From the NCBI RefSeq assembly GCF_003945595.2, contig NW_024104319.1, positions 806,001 through 870,000 on the forward strand: DNA of 64,000 nucleotides. Direction: 5' to 3'. The notes beneath the pieces are model-generated. The model saw only the letters and a program-made list of their open reading frames with translations. It did not search any database and was not told the DNA's origin. How positions within the stretch are numbered: position 1 is the first letter of the stretch; every line of letters begins with the position of its first letter. The stretch comes from Pipra filicauda (lineage: Eukaryota; Chordata; Aves; Passeriformes; Pipridae). Shown piece after piece: positions 37,101 to 49,260 of this stretch. A program made the translations under genes and the position numbers.

Positions 37101-40008
37101 TCTGGACATTACAAACTCCAACTGACTGCGAGTGCATATGGAAGAACAATAACTTCCCTTGCACGTTACAGGCATGTTTGACTGAAAAGAAACTACTAGA
37201 ACAGATCACCATGGTATCAAAACAGCCCTATATATACAGCAGTTTCCCAAGTCCATCATCAACCAGGAAGGCAGGAACATTACCATTAATACTGCCCATC
37301 TCACAGCCCTTAGGAGCTCTCTTCAGCCAGTACCTGCATGTCAAAAAAACCTATATCAGATGTGAATAGATCAGAGTTGGCTGATGTCAACACTCTGATT
37401 AGAAGTCAGTCTTATGAACACATTCATCTTTTGTTTTATGTGCCAAAAATACAGTACTGAAGAGGCTAAAATTCAAGGACAGAGAGGAGGTGAAACCTGA
37501 TGTCAGTACACTTCATCTCCCACAAGGTATGAGAAAAAAGTCAAATGGCTCTATTCTTTCAAGTGAATCAGAACAAATGTGGTTCAGTGGTGTTCAACTG
37601 AATAAGGACTGAAAATCAAGCAGTTAAAACCATATATAAAATAAGAAGTTGATCACACAGTCCAGTAGGTGTGCCCTGGCAGCCAATGAAGACACCCAGT
37701 TGTTCCTATCAAAACTAGAAAAATCATGGGTTCACTGGTGTCATAAATTGGGCAGTATCTCCTAAAACACAAGGGGCACTGTAATCCTCCAAATAGAACA
37801 AAAATTCTATAAGGAAAGAAATGCTGCAGGACATATTTCAACAGAAATATTTACAGCAGCACTGTAGATCACAACTGTACATTTACAATTGTGGTCAGAG
37901 TGTAATTAAATTGTGAATTTACAACTGTGCAATTACAGCAACATTGGCAAAGAAATTCAGGACACTGAAGCCTAGACACAAAAATGCTGGGATGGAAAAG
38001 GAGTATCTTGACTTTTGTTAACAAACATTCAGCAACTGTCCTGTTTGCTATTTTTGAAGAGACCACCAAATCATTTGAAGTCCAGCATCTGCCTCGTGGT
38101 GTTTGTTCTCCACTTCCTCTCTGCTCCTTTCTCAGTCTCGTTTCTCAATAAAGAGAGGACATGAATGAGCTACAAGGGAGGTGCTGAGGTGATGTGTGGA
38201 AAGGAGACAGAAGGAGAGCTGAGGGAAGGGACAGACAAGAAGGGAGAGGAGCTGCAGGCATTGCCAGAGGGAGAGAAAATGAGATTCAGACAAGGCAACT
38301 GTTAACCATCAGTCACTGTTTTACAGAAGTAGAGACCAAGTTCATACCCCTCCCCCCCAGTATTATAACTTTTGTAGCTCCCTTTCACAAAAACAAAAGC
38401 AATCAAGACAGATACGATATTTTGATTGAAAACCAGTTCCAAAGAGAGTGGGGGAAAATCACATTGCCTGCCACCCTCTACTGAGCTCTGTAACCCAGAT
38501 ATTGTTACAGATGTGATGAGTAAGAAACCTGGGTGCTGCTAAACATCTTGCACTGTCTGGAAATGACAACAACATCTTCATCACAGCTTCATTTCTCTAA
38601 CTTCTTGCTGGGTTTTCCTTGCACCTTAGGTAAAGCAATTCGTTTTAACTCACTCCTGCCACATTTTGAGTCTGCTGGGATGAGGAAACCAGATGTGCCA
38701 AAGTCAGTGGCATTCACATGCAAATAGAATCCTCAAACTATTAATTCAAACTGCATCTTTAAATTTCACCTCCAAGCAGAAATCCCACTACATGAGGCAC
38801 TCTTTAGTTTGCCATTAGCTAGTAATGGGTACACATTAAGCACGAAATAGAAGTCAGTAAAATCTTTATGACTGTAATATTTAGAAGCAAGGCACTCATC
38901 ACCACAAATTAGAGAGCAGTGGGAAGAGTAATTTTTTTTTAAAGTTGTGCTTCCAGCTGGGCTTCTAAAGCTAAAATTTTAAGAGGAAAGCAGACAGCAG
39001 ATAAACTAGCAGAAATCAATCTCTCCCAGAAAGTATTGAAATGCACTTTGGTCACAAGCAGTGGGCTTTCAGAAATTGCTGTGTAAGTTTTAAATGTTCA
39101 GTGGTGGCCAATTTCTCTCACAGTTCTCACTGACACTAGAGAGTGAGCCTGGGAGTAAAAGGAACATCAGCATTGCATCTGAAGAAACTTCACAAACCCT
39201 TCTCCTTCCAAAGTGAACCATTAAATAGTGGTGTGGCCAAGGACACTCCTACCTCTATCACGGAGGATAACCTGGAGGTATCTAAGCACAGTGTTTTCCA
39301 GCTGCAGCAGGGATCTTTGGGGATGCTTTGGGGACCCACTCATCAGGAGAGCTGGTGGTTTTCTGTGAACTGTGCCTACTTGCTGAGCGCTCTCAAATCT
39401 GTTCATCTGCAGAGAAAACATGTGTGTTTGATCAGAACAGTGGTCCACTCAGGCTAATCTTATGTTCTACAAAAGTAATATGTGGATATCAATGAGGAAA
39501 ATAGGGTACAAAGCATGAACACAGAGAGGTTCTTTTCCTTTCAATTCCCACATTTCAGCAGCTCAAGTGCCTGGCTGAGGCAAATTATGATCACTTCACA
39601 GCAGGTTGGAACACAAGATTCAGTTCTACTCCTCCTACAAAAGCACTCCATGGAGTCTCTTAATGTAGATCCACATCAGTTTTTTTCCAGCATGACAATG
39701 GTGTTCCAAGACTGGCTGCAGGATATTTTCTATCTCCATCACAGTTCTCCATCAGCAGGACAGAAGCCCTCTGGTTAACTGCATCTCTCCACATATGCAC
39801 ATGAAGCAACATTAATACATTGGCAGTGGTTGTTTCCTCCTGCAAGTAACTCAGAGAGATTGCATTATCACCAAAACAGCAGTACTTACCCCCTGAGGAT
39901 CACTGTGGAGGTGAAACAGTATGGTATGTCCTTACTGAAGAGAACAGGAAAAGAAAAGTAGCCAATAATTGCCATTTGGGCTTGGATCTGGAAGGTAAGA
40001 AAACTTGA
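31169..40008. other. Intergenic, no gene recognised
   Basis: No supported exons or interspersed repeats. It contains a CA microsatellite (34535-34557), A homopolymers at about 36041-36053 and 36232-36242, and a stretch at 33400-33700 that resembles a conserved non-coding element. Open frames here are short and unlike known proteins. Confidence 0.5.
34535..34557. repeat. Short interrupted CA microsatellite
   Basis: CACACACACA, then TAGA, then CACACACA. Imperfect and short. Confidence 0.8.
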
Positions 40009-40013
40009 CCCTG
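40009..40013 (+). repeat. Left target-site duplication of the solo LTR
   Basis: CCCTG immediately before the LTR's TG terminus. It is identical to 40916-40920 on the other side. Confidence 0.85.
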
Positions 40014-40915
40014 TGTAAGAGATGGCTTCATCTCTTACTCTTTTTGTTGTTTTCACATTGACAGGTTTGGTGAATAAAATGGAGGACTCTGTCTTTAATT
40101 CCTGGCGGGTCTGCCTTCATTGTCCTGAGAGGACATTTTTAGACTATTTGCCAGCCCCTCCTGGAGAGTCTACAGCAGAGAAAAGTTATGTTTTCCCGCC
40201 TCAGCAGAGCCAGCCTGCCCAGATACCGACGGTCTAAACAATCGGCAGCGTGGAGGAGTCTGCCTGGAGGCAAGCTGGCCAATGAGCATTGATCGTGGGG
40301 TGCCCAGCATCGCCAGTAGGGAGTTTTTTGTTGGTGATCTTTCGTTTTGGGGGTCCAAGACAGCTGGAGTTCAGTTTTGTTTGGGCCCAGGACACGCGGT
40401 GTTCAAGATCCGGTCCACCAGGTTCCAGTGTTCAAGCTGCCCTGGTCCTGGCCCCACTCCTCACTCCATCGCACCTGACTCCATCTCACCTGCATCCGTT
40501 CCACCTCTCTCACTCGCCTCCAGCTTGGGTTCAGCTCAGGGTCCAGTGTTGGCTGCTGACCCCCGGGCCTGCTTTCACCCATCTCGCCTGCTTGTCACCA
40601 TCCCACCTACCCATCCACTCTGCTCACCACCTGCCTCCGTCCAAGGGTCCTCTTGCTGACTGCCTGAGGTCGTACGCACCCAGTTTCTTCCCTCACTGGT
40701 GGTGGCCATCCTTTTGTAATTTAATTTTGTAGCCTTTCCCTTTCCTTATTTTTCCCCTTCTCCTCCCCTCTTCCCTCATTTTTACCATTTACTTATTGAT
40801 AAAAATAAAGCTAATTTTCTGTTCGAGACCTTAACATTTGGATTTAGTGCCTGAATCTCATCTCCGTAGTCTCCATCTAAAAAACCTCGTTGCAGTCGCT
40901 AACTGGACTGTAACA
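40014..40915 (+). mobile_element. Solo LTR of an endogenous retrovirus, 902 bp
   Basis: Starts TGTAAGA and ends TGTAACA, so the termini are TG...CA with a short imperfect inverted repeat. It is bracketed by a perfect 5-bp duplication (CCCTG). It is strikingly GC- and CpG-rich (about two dozen CpG by eye) against CpG-poor flanks. A C/T-rich U3 is followed by a pyrimidine tract (40733-40785), AATAAA at 40804-40809 and then an R/U5-like end, giving a + orientation. No gag, pol or env sequence lies next to it, so internal LTR-LTR recombination has removed the provirus body. A 5-bp duplication fits ERVL-type or some class I elements, but I cannot name the family. Two overlapping open frames inside it are compositional. 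Confidence 0.9.
40804..40809 (+). terminator. Poly(A) signal of the LTR
   Basis: AATAAA about 106 bp before the LTR end, at the expected R-region position. It could end any + strand transcript reading through the region. Confidence 0.75.
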
Positions 40916-40920
40916 CCCTG
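40916..40920 (+). repeat. Right target-site duplication of the solo LTR
   Basis: CCCTG directly after the CA terminus, a perfect match to the left copy. Confidence 0.85.
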
Positions 40921-43900
40921 TCCAGAAGCATGGGATGCAAAGTCCTGGTAAAGGCTGCAGGCAAAAGAAGGTATCTCAGAGCACAGCCACATACCAGGCC
41001 TGAACCCTCCTCTGCGGGCACACTGTGCAGCAGGAAACAATGTTGATAGACCACTTGCTAATCCTGAACTGCCATGAGCTGCCTGCATGACCCTGCCTTC
41101 TCCTTGCCCCCTCGACTTTCTGAAAGTGCCTCCACAAGACCTGCTCCTATAGTCCTTGGCATTGCACAGGATAGAAGGCATCTATCACATCTTTCACCAC
41201 ACTCTGACAAACACTGAGTGCCCATCAGTACCCCATGGGACCTGCCAGAGGGCTTCCTTTATATTCATGTCATACAGCAGGCAGGAAATACGCACAACTG
41301 AGTTCTGCAGGGCATAACACAACTTAATGTCCTGATGTTTCCAAGTGCTGAACACACAGTCTAAGACTGTTAGATATGTATTCTTGTGGGAAACTTACTG
41401 TCCAGAGCAAGAAGTTTCTCTGATGTACTTGTGAGAGAAATTTATCCCATTTCTAATATTATTTTAATGAGTACTTTTGTTGTCCTCCAGAAATTCTGCA
41501 GGTGGACAATATTTTTGGGATCCACTTTTAGATTCAACTGTTTATAATATAAATATAGAGAATAAGTATCTTTTGTGACATAGCTAGAAAGTTTCCTTCT
41601 AAGTTACGGTATTTTGAGAAACATCTGATTACAGGAAAGTCCACTTATAATGAAATGGAGGAGAAAAAGGGCACATGTATTGGGATATTATGCTAAGATT
41701 TTGGCTGACTCTTTCCCATTTGCAATGGAAGTTGTCCCTTAGTTCAAAATCCCAAGAAGACACTTACTAAAGATTCCTGTTAAGGTGGCCCATGTAAAGT
41801 AACTTTCAAGGAAGGTCTGTGGACATTTAAAGAGCTGGTAAAGGAGTTCCACAGCACAATGTCACAATGTGCAAAACTCAGCAAGCTGAGCAGACAGTGG
41901 GAGCTGTGCAGTGAGGACCAGGTGAAAAGAGACAAGAACTTCCTGCCAGTAATTTTGCCTTCTCCTTAACACAATTTGTAGAATCGAAAAACAAATATTT
42001 TAATTACAGATAAACACAATTGTCTAAACTGTTTTTATTTACTAAAATGTGGGAAAATTTAAAAAGGGAGAAATCAAATAAAATAAAAATAACTTGGTTA
42101 ATTTTTATTTTTTTTCCCACTAAGGTGAATTTTGCTGTCTACAGCAGGGACATTGTCTTAAGGGATGTGTAGTTCTACACTTGTTTTAATGCCACAGGCA
42201 CAAATTGGTCTGTAATGGCATTTGGGTATACCAGATATTTTGTTTTTTTCTTGGTTGCCAGCCCACAGTTGTGGTGTGAATATTGGAAAGGGAGACGTAT
42301 ATTAGCACATCTGAAATCCTGCAGTTTTTTGACACATTAGGGTTATTTACATGAACATAAATAAGTCAATAAGAACTGCTGCGCTACTGATGGGGTTTCC
42401 AAAAGCCACCAGGATTCAATCCACAAAAAAATCCTATAACATGCTTTTAAATCCTCTGGAAGCAACTTTATGTTCCCAGATTCCTCTATTGCTTTTTAAA
42501 TAACATCAATAATATAAAAAAGAAAGGATGCTTCTTCATTATAAGAAGATACAGTCAAAACAGTTACAAATTAAGAAATGTTCAACATAAGAAACATTCA
42601 GGCAGAAATAGGATGGTTTTTAGGATTACAGCTTCTCAAAGGGAGACATACAGGGCTGGTTCCTTGACAAGGACTCGTGGTTGCCATGGGAACATAAATA
42701 ATAAACAACTATAAGAATAAAGCACTCTCGCAGTGATAAAGCATAAAGCAGCACAAAAAAGGCACATAGTGTATCGCCTAAGAACCAAGAATTTTGGTTT
42801 TTATTTTTACTGCCCACATGCTCTCCCTTCAGATCAAAACCACATAAAATTATCTAAATGCAAGCTTCAAATAGAGCCAAGTAGACTTTCTTCACATTTC
42901 AGTGCAACTTTTCTGTGTGCTGATAAATCTGTCATGAAAAGTTTATTTCAGGCTTTCAAAGGAATTTCAGCTTTTTTATGACCAGGAGAAAACTTTCAGA
43001 ATAAAAAACTCTGACTATTCCAACAAACAGTCTGAAAGGTTGGGATCTTAGCAAAACCTCTGAAGAGATTTGGTCCCTTTATGAACAGTAAAAAAGACTG
43101 TTTTCTCACCCTGTTGCCTGAAGAAGCAGCAGTAAGTCCGGCTAAGGACTGTATGCTACACTTCTTGCATTTATTGTGTGGATTTTGGCCATTCCCCTGC
43201 TCTCAAAACATCACCAAGCAGGGTTACTTCTTAAAATTGCAATGGTACTTTTCAAAAAGCCTATAAAATATTTTACTTTTTCCCAGTTATCAAACATCAG
43301 TGAGCTATTTTAACATGCTTCTCACTCGAGAAGCGTTCATTATAATCCTGTTTCTGTAAGTTTACCACCAGGATAACTGTCAAGTCAGGCTCTAAAAAAA
43401 GAAAATTCTGGTAGTTTTTCAGTCTTCAGTCAGCTTACCAACAGCTAGAAATTTTGGGTGACTGGCTCAGCTTTCAGTGGCTACTCCTACAGGGACTTTG
43501 GCTTCTGGTGGCCTTATATGACATAGATCCTTAGCACCTAAGGTATCTGAACTTTTCTAAATCCAAATTACACTGGCTAACTTGAGCCTCTGTGTATGAT
43601 TCAAAGCTTTTTGATTCCTTCTTGACTTCAGATGGCTCCCAAACTGAAATAAAGGTTGTACGACACTGACCAACAAAAATGGACTCAGTGACATACAGTT
43701 CATCAGATTGCTTAATATGCAAGTCTTAGCCCAGATTTTTACTATTACCAAACAGAAGTTAAAGAAGCAAGTCCAGATGAGGGTATTTTCTCCAAAAGGG
43801 GACTATGCATGCTGCAGAGCTAGAGCTGGGCCTTGTTCTCTTCTGCCATGCTTGCAGTTTTCTTGGGATATAATGCTGGAGATAGTTTTGTTGTTTCTGC

Positions 43901-44009
43901 CCAGCCACATGTCAGAAGCACTATGCCAGTGCTCTTTGGATGTCCATGCTCTGGAGCGTTCCACAGTAATGTTGTTCTAGACAAATATGGATGGTGGAAA
44001 GCTAGCACT
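40921..44009. other. Intergenic, no gene recognised
   Basis: AT-rich sequence without supported exons or interspersed repeats. Short poly-T and poly-A runs occur near 42100 and 42520. Confidence 0.5.
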
Positions 44010-44150
44010 CCATATGCCCAGGGAGGTGATGGAGTCACCGTCCTTGGAAGTGTTCAAGAAATGACTGGACGTGGCACTTGTTGGCAAGGTGGTCAAAGGT
44101 TGGACTCAATGATCTTGGAGGTCTTTTCCAACCTAAATGATTCTGTGATA
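44010..44150 (+). mobile_element. CR1 LINE 3' end, short copy
   Basis: The segment reads like the last RT codons and 3' UTR of CR1: CCCAGGGAGGTGATGGAGTC, then the characteristic GGTTGGACTCAATGATCTTG (44098-44117) and TTTTCCAACC, ending at a single degenerate octamer ATTCTGTG. It is heavily 5'-truncated, which is typical of CR1. Confidence 0.9.
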
Positions 44151-47100
44151 CCCAGTCGTCTTTCTCTCAGCAGGGTAGAGAGAGCCTACAATCAGACTCT
44201 TCAGAGATGGAAGGAGACTTTGCCAAGTGCCCACGTACCAGGCATGGTGTGACAGTAAGTGCAGAATTAACCTGACAGCAGCTGTTATGTCTGTGTTGCA
44301 GCTGGCTGAGAATCTGCACTCTGCCACACCTGGCACTGTGCTGAAATGTTTAATAAAGCAAAAGTCCTGTGTTCCCAAACAACTGCAGAAAACAATATTG
44401 AGAGAGGAACAAACCCTGAATACCCTTTGAAACAAATTGTGACTTCCAGACAGGCTTCTAGAGTTGAGATTAACAATGTCATCATACAGACACCATATAC
44501 AAGTCTCTAAACAATTTAATTAGTTTTAATCTATTTCAGTTCAATGATCATCTGTGAAGAGCCCTATTGAAAAAGGAAGGACTTGAATTGTGACAACTGA
44601 TCAATGAAGAGCCCGTAATGGCGCGTACATGATTATTCCAAAAATAAAATGTTGACAATTTCTTCCATGGTTCAGTATTATTAGCAAGTTTATCTTCAGT
44701 GAAAAGGCAACATTAATGCAAAAAAAGTGTCATGAGGCCAAAAGAGGAAAGAGCTTCAGATTTTGTTTTGATAAATGAAGAGTTATCAAGGAAAATGTAG
44801 AGAAAGAAGATGCCCCCGTAAAAGTTCTCTCTGTCAAAATAAAGCCTACAAGAGGGAAACCCTTCTAATGCAAAACAACAACACAAGACAAGTTCAAAGC
44901 CAGTTTTAAGTAGGACTTCCTGATTATATACACTTTGTGATGGTACCTACAACTGGAAATATTGCAGAAATTACAAGATTTGGCATTATAAAAAAAAAAA
45001 GGCCAATGCATAAGTAATCAGCATGAGCTTTCCACAGACCCACTGAATTAAATGCATTCAGTGTATTACCATTTCAGTGACATACTAAGGAGAAGATATT
45101 TTAATCCTAAAATAGAAGAATTATGCAACTTCGACTTTAATCCCCAAATTATCCCCGTAATAATAATTGTTTAAGATACTTCCCTTTCATAATAAATGAT
45201 TATTCTCCTCTTTCACAAAAGAGGACCAATACATTTTTATTTATTTATTAGCTTTTTATTTCTATTTAAAATAAGAAGGAGAACATTTGTGTAATAAGAG
45301 AATCGGATTTGCAGAGAAAGCTATTTTTATGTCTCCCATCAGTGGATTCTAATAGTCAGTCTAGCTCTCACGAAATGTCCTCACTTTCCCTTCTGACCCA
45401 TTCTCTCTCTGCCATCTGTGTGTCTAGCTTCACTTACTGTGAAAAACATCCGTGGAAGCCAGCTGTCAAAGAGCGTGCCGACTGAGGAGGGAGTTTCCTC
45501 TGACAGAGCTAGGATTTGTGCTGAAGGTCCTTCTAAGACATGTCACATTTCCTCCACCACTTCCAGGACTAATGCAAGAATTATCAGGTGAGTTGTTCAC
45601 CTGTATTACAGAAAAAGTCCACTTAGGAGATCACAGAGGGCTTCTGCTCCATCCTCTGTGCATTTCCTCACAGAGCTCTGAAAATCAGAGTTGTGGCCCA
45701 GAGCTGGAGCTGCCTGAATTGAGTGCCAGGACAGAATTATGTGTTCTGAGATTGCTTTTTCAGCACAGTTAGGTACCCATGGCCTTACAAAACTGGAGGC
45801 ACACAATGAAATGGAATCTCTAGTACAACCAGTGGGACCGCATACCACCATGAATCCAGTTGTGAAAAGAACTTAACAATATTGCAAGAGGAAAGAACAA
45901 AACAGCTTATACTCAGACTTTTCTCCTTGCTGTTTGTCTTTTGAAAAAAACAAGCAACTAATGTCCTGGAGATATAATGACAATTCAGACCATAAAGTGT
46001 TCTCTGCTCAAATTAATGCACATCTTTTATTTGTTTTCTGCAGAGCCTGGACCAAGGTATATGTTTAAAGAAATAGGGAGGGACACAAAAATAAAACATA
46101 AAGAATAGATATAGATCTACTGTGTACGGGTATTGTGATTTAAAAAAAAAAAAAATTTTAGAACCTTAGAAAAATGAATAAGAAACATTTACCTCCAGTG
46201 CTTTAACAGTACACAAGCAAAATTAAATTGAAGAAAGTATAACCCAGCACATAAGCATTACTGCAATGAGGCAGGAAGTGTCTCCTGGAAAGGATGTTTT
46301 GCTTACAGCATGTCTGAAAGATCTCAGGGCTAATTCATCAGAAACTCGATGCAAGTGCATACAGCATGTTAATATATGTGGCTAGAGTCAGAACCTTAGC
46401 AAAGAAACAACTCTTTGCTTGACAGCTGTGCTCCTTTCTTTTGAGTGGTTGCTCTTGTATGAAATTTGTCTTTAAAGCTCTATGGCTTTAATAGAAAGAA
46501 ATTTTCTTCTCATCCTTCTCAAAAATTCAACTGTGCCTTCTCAGTCCAAGGATCAGGCTTGGAACACTGAACTACAGTGAGACAGTGGCTTTCATTACAG
46601 CAGAGAGATGATCTTCCTTCTAAATGCTGCGTGAAAGCAAACACATACAAACAGAGGACAAGTAAATACCTTTTGTAGCAGGCTCACTACACAAATTGCA
46701 GATATGGCAGTATACACCCTCAAGTCTCTTACACCATGCTTACATGTGTGCATAAATATGCAGTGCTGACTCCACAGTGTGAAAGCTATTGCATTTTGTC
46801 CCGTACACAGAGAAGTCAAAAAAGAAAGTCACGTATGGAGTGAGCAGGAGCAGGGAAGACCTTTATTTACTTTGAATGCAATACAAATATCTCTAGCACC
46901 CACAGAACAGAGCCTGAGAGAGCCAAACTACACAGCCTGGGTGCTAGAAGCATAAAACAGAGGAAACTTGGTCTTGGTCAGGCACTTCAAAAAAGTCCCA
47001 AACGTTTCATCAATTCATTATGTAAATTGGTTAAGCTGCCTGTGGCACTGCATCTCTCCTGCTCCCTCTTTGCAGTAGCTGAACTGTGAATTCTATAGGA

Positions 47101-48964
47101 GTGAGAGAAGTGTGACTGCAGAGCACTTGTTTTAAATCCTATTTCTCAAGAGCTTAGGCTTCTGAGGCTCTACCAGCAGGTAAAGCCTCTCCTGCCCACT
47201 ACTGGGCAGTTTTGCAGGCCCCTCCTCAACCCTGGATACCATTCAGACATGCATTCCTGTATGGATGGGGTCATGCATGCTGGGGAGGATGGGGAAGATG
47301 TGTCCTATGGCACATCAAAGCCTGCTTGCAAGGAAGAGATAAGCCCACAAAATCACAGCACAGGTCTTTTCATTAGATCATACACTCCTGTTGAAATGTT
47401 TTTCTCCATCATTCTGATGTTGTCTCGTGCAGAGTTTCAATTGGTCTTCATTTTGTTTAAGATATTCTGAGGTTCTCTGGCTTAATTTCCAGGGAGTGAA
47501 CCAAAAAAACCCACATAAAATATAAGAAAAAAACCTGTCATCTTTAGGCTGATGACAAGAACTTTAGATCACAGGAGATAGCAGCCCTGGGGCAAGTTCT
47601 GTGGCTTTACCATCTATTTGTGTTGCACCTGCTACATTAAGGCATTGGGTCTATTACAGAGACACTAACACAATGTTCATTTATGTAAGTGCAAGCCTGT
47701 CTTCCAACCTAAGAAAGAAATCCCTGAGAGCGGGCTTATGTTAGGGCCTGTGAGAATCAGTGCCTTCCCAGCCCTGAAAAAAAGCACCTACCAGATACCT
47801 ACTGCCAGGCTGGTGGGAAAACACGAACTGGTGGAGATAGCAGGAGTAGTATCCAGGAGTGATACAGATTTACAGAGTGAAAAATCTCGTCTGTGTTAGA
47901 TTACGGTGTACCAATATTGGCTGATGAGTCTGCGAATTGATAGTAGATGCGCAGCTGAATTATTAGCTGCACACAGCTCCCCAAGTCCTTCACATGCCTC
48001 ATAGTACCAACTTCTAGATCACTAACCATGACCATACAACCAAATCATGAGATTAAAGCAGAAGGTTTAATTTGATTTGAGAAGTCATCCTGTTAATCTG
48101 TGACAATGTGTTGTGTTTCTATTAAGGGCTTAATGTCAGGATTTTCTGTTACGGTCATTACAGAATTATATAGTTCTTTAAGGAAAAAGTTACTGTGGGA
48201 TTGAAATAACTGACATGAGTTTTGTACTTGAGTTTGTAACTGTCATATGTTTCTGCTAGAATATTTAAAATATGGCTAAGTGCCATGAAACAGATTGCTC
48301 ACTGGACTCACACATTTCTGGTTTGATTGTGGAAGCTGCGAAAGGGGATTCATACACCCTAAATGAGCTACCTAGAAGTCAGAGGTATGAGACTGAGTTA
48401 GTTAGTCAAGACTTTCTTCATACAAAAAGGGGAAGAATAGGACCACCGTATACATTCACCTCATCAAACAATTGCTCAAGACAGGTTTGGACATGCTTCT
48501 TAACATCCAAAAGAGAAGCCAGCTCAGATACAGATGTTGAACTGTATGGGCGATGAAGAAATGAGGTTGTACACACAGCATTCAGTTTTTGGGATTCTGC
48601 ACAGAGCTGTGTGCTTCTCATTTGCTGCACAGTTTAAAAAATTCCATGTAACTATACATATACCCACTTATACCTGGCTAAAAATAAACGAACATATAAA
48701 AGTGAATTTTTTAAGTCAAGCATCACAAACTGGAAAACATCTGAAATAAGTCCTGCCTCAAACTCCCATCATATCGTAAAGATCAAACAACCTCCACACG
48801 TCCTCCAAGTTTTCTGGTGCAACTGCAAACACTGAGTTACAACAAAGAAATAAGTGCAGATGCTTCATGCTATTTTCCTCATCCATGAATCCCTTCTAAT
48901 TATCAACACACTGAAGAGCTTTGTGAAATGAATATCAGAAAGGGATTTTTCGAAACACAAGTTG

Positions 48965-49041
48965 AAGGTCACCTGAAATACAGTAATAACGGAGCTGATC
49001 CTCCACCCATCCAGTTCTGCAGCTGTATTTCAGGTGACCTT
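48965..49041. repeat. Perfect 19-bp inverted repeat with 39-nt spacer
   Basis: AAGGTCACCTGAAATACAG at 48965-48983 is repeated as its exact reverse complement at 49023-49041. Outside the perfect arms, CACAAGTTG on the left and the complement of AACTTTTGAGTTGTG on the right continue the symmetry with a gap, so the structure spans about 100 bp. As RNA this is a stable hairpin; as DNA it could be the remnant of a small non-autonomous DNA transposon. No target-site duplication was identified. Confidence 0.85.
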
Positions 49042-49220
49042 TAACTTTTGAGTTGTGAACCTTACCCCAGACTGAGGAGTGAGGGTTTCACATGGAAATC
49101 CCTTTGTGGTAACAATTTCTTAAACTTTTTCTGTGCGGTGATGTATTTCCCGCTGTAGGGCTCTTGACTGAAAGAAGATGAGAGATTTTGAAAGCTGGAT
49201 TCTAATTCCTCATTTTTACT

Positions 49221-49260
49221 TTTTTTTCTTTTCAGATGGAGGGCTTTTTTTTTTTTTTTT
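49221..49260. repeat. Poly-T tract
   Basis: T-rich run ending in 16 consecutive T at 49245-49260. It could be the complement of a retroposed poly(A) tail, but no parent gene is recognised on the - strand. Confidence 0.8.

Noticed and set aside
37865..37950. Cluster of imperfect small palindromes around ACAATTGT and ACAACTGT
   Set aside because: Short AT-rich symmetry of this kind is expected by chance; no longer structure could be built from it.
40282..40732. Two overlapping 125- and 147-codon frames
   Set aside because: Both are inside the U3 of the solo LTR and start at non-ATG codons or in compositional C-rich sequence. LTRs of this type do not encode proteins there.
45452..45772. 106-codon + strand frame
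   Set aside because: Starts at GTG and shows no family similarity.
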